From the IMG/VR virus record IMGVR_UViG_3300023179_000071, positions 17,877-81,876 of that record: DNA of 64,000 nucleotides; one strand, 5' to 3'. Source of the DNA: a virus. Positions 63,143 to 64,000 of the stretch are shown here, in pieces; within the stretch, counting starts at the first letter, position 1, and the number at the start of each line of letters is the position of its first letter. The notes under the pieces were generated by a model. The model worked only from the letters and a program-made list of their open reading frames with translations. It ran no database searches and was not told where the DNA came from. The translations under genes and the position numbers were made by a program.

Positions 63143-63806
63143 AATAATCTTCTAATAATTTAATTTCTAATGCGATATATTTGTATATTAGATTTTTTGT
63201 TGCTTGGCTTATAGTTAATGAAGAATCTATAGGAGAATGATTGATGTGATAATTGGGTATATGTAATTGAAAAGGATTCAAATCATTAAATGCTTCACAT
63301 AATTGTTGATTTTCAACTTGAAAATAAAATTGATAATCTTTTATAGCTTTTTTAGCTATTTCATATTTATCTGTTAAAGATTTATGTTTATTAATATATT
63401 CTGTGAGATACCATATTGTTAAGTGACCAAATTTTTCTAAATAGTTTTTAAGTACTATCTCTGATAATGTATCTATGTGTCTGTTATAAAAGTAATGAAT
63501 ATGACTAACTATTCTAGATAATGGATTTCTTAGTGTTAATATTCTATAGGTATCAGATATTTGTATTTTAAAAGTATCCTCAAGAAAAAATGCGGGACTA
63601 TGATCTATAAATATTAATGTATGAGGATGTATAGCTTCTATAAGATGAGGTTGATCGTATAAGCAAATACCAGCATGTGTAAATTCACTAATATATGCCG
63701 GCCATTTGTCAAAATATATATTTGTCTTTGCTGCCTCATAAATACTTTTTCTTAGACTAGATCCTCCACATCTAGGAATATGATTCATAATTAGGTATTT
63801 ATACAT
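63126..63806 (-). CDS. Sulfotransferase-like protein
   Basis: 226 residues, starting at the first ATG at 63806 (a second in-frame ATG lies at 63788). NHIPRCGGSSLRKSIYEA (about 8-25) fits the 5'-phosphosulfate loop of PAPS-dependent sulfotransferases (I-P-K-x-G-S/G-T/S-S/T-L). YRILTLRNPLSRIVSHIHYFY near 87-107 fits the 3'-phosphate site (R-N-P-x-x-R-x-x-S). Both are in the expected order and spacing. It would add sulfate to a sugar or protein. Substrate unknown. Confidence 0.75.
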   Translation of the reverse strand: MYKYLIMNHIPRCGGSSLRKSIYEAAKTNIYFDKWPAYISEFTHAGICLYDQPHLIEAIHPHTLIFIDHSPAFFLEDTFKIQISDTYRILTLRNPLSRIVSHIHYFYNRHIDTLSEIVLKNYLEKFGHLTIWYLTEYINKHKSLTDKYEIAKKAIKDYQFYFQVENQQLCEAFNDLNPFQLHIPNYHINHSPIDSSLTISQATKNLIYKYIALEIKLLEDYYEMEI

Positions 63807-63811
63807 AATAC

Positions 63812-63968
63812 TTATACTGATTTCCAGTATACTCCATCTTCTATTTGTTCATGGTGTTCATATACCAGATATTAGAGATACGTCAAAAAAGTCTTTGTTG
63901 AGATTAAGCATATTTGCTATAGCAGCAGATTGGCAGTTGCCTATAAATAATACTTTAGTTACAGACAT
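63812..63968 (-). pseudogene. WcbI-like fragment, stops early or frameshifted
   Basis: An ORF of 36 codons (63968 to 63858) starts at an ATG with AAGGA five bases upstream and reads VTKVLFIGNCQSAAIANML. The strand-GNCQ site is characteristic of WcbI-type polysaccharide enzymes. It then ends in TGA. A second frame, beginning just after a stop and overlapping it, reads YEHHEQIEDGVYWKSV and stops at 63812. One frameshift could join the two. It may be a broken gene, or a sequencing error in a longer one. Only 157 bases; real function cannot be told. Confidence 0.4.
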
Positions 63969-64000
63969 TGGCGTCCTTATTAGATAGAATTAATAATACT

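Noticed and set aside
63780-63806. T4-like late promoter TATAAATA near the sulfotransferase start
   Set aside because: The bases are codons 1-6 of the gene itself (ATG TAT AAA TAC), and a start there would leave no leader.
1-64000. CRISPR arrays, tRNA or rRNA genes
   Set aside because: No regular spacer-repeat pattern and no cloverleaf or rRNA-like stretch was found by reading; the Thr/Pro linkers are protein-level repeats.

Overview
The window is a stretch of a large, AT-rich tailed-phage (Caudoviricetes) genome. Supporting signs are two long opposed gene blocks with almost no intergenic space, giant virion proteins, and a phage-encoded replisome with recombination and nucleotide-metabolism genes. 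There are no ribosomal, tRNA or host housekeeping genes. Shine-Dalgarno sequences are common. Three good sigma70-type promoters on the minus strand suggest a bacterial host with ordinary sigma70 transcription. Nothing in the sequence names the host. Terminase, portal and capsid genes are not in the window, so it is only part of a larger genome.

Plus strand, 1-29999: a late virion block of ten genes, the first cut by the left edge. It starts with modular, probably surface-exposed tail or fibre proteins. These carry Cys-bounded beta modules, Ig-like domains, RCC1-type beta-propeller repeats, one truncated FGE/SUMF1-like domain, and long mucin-like Thr/Pro linkers. Then come very large proteins (683, 1381, 1103 and 2214 aa) that look like baseplate or tail-hub parts but cannot be named by sight. 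A small Zn-ribbon protein ends the block.

Minus strand, 29996-39157: a GT25 glycosyltransferase, a Zn-ribbon protein, a conserved phage protein, a VSR-like endonuclease, then about eight glycan-related or unrecognised genes including two clear GT4 glycosyltransferases. Most neighbours overlap by a few bases.

Minus strand, 39228-59675: replication, recombination and nucleotide metabolism. Genes are SSB, a DNA polymerase III alpha subunit split into two ORFs, a DnaQ-like exonuclease, a Cas4/RecB-like nuclease, dNMP kinase, DnaG primase, DnaB helicase, a possible UvsY-like mediator, a VSR-like nuclease, RecA/UvsX, HNH nuclease, PhoH ATPase, B12-dependent (class II) ribonucleotide reductase and dCMP deaminase. 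An RCC1-bearing, virion-like gene and the exonuclease lie between the two polymerase halves.

Minus strand, 59746-64000: a second glycan block with a GT-A protein, a GT4-GT2 fusion, a sulfotransferase-like protein and a broken WcbI-like fragment.

The most interesting idea is that the two glycan blocks (glycosyltransferases, nucleotidyltransferase-like, sulfotransferase-like) decorate the Thr/Pro-rich linkers of the virion proteins. This is inference. The clearest observations made directly from sequence are the split polymerase with unrelated genes in the gap, a probable ATT start codon on the Cas4-like nuclease, and consensus promoters and hairpins around ssb and nrdJ. No stretch over 300 bases lacks a gene. 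The longest clear gap is the 130-base nrdJ leader.
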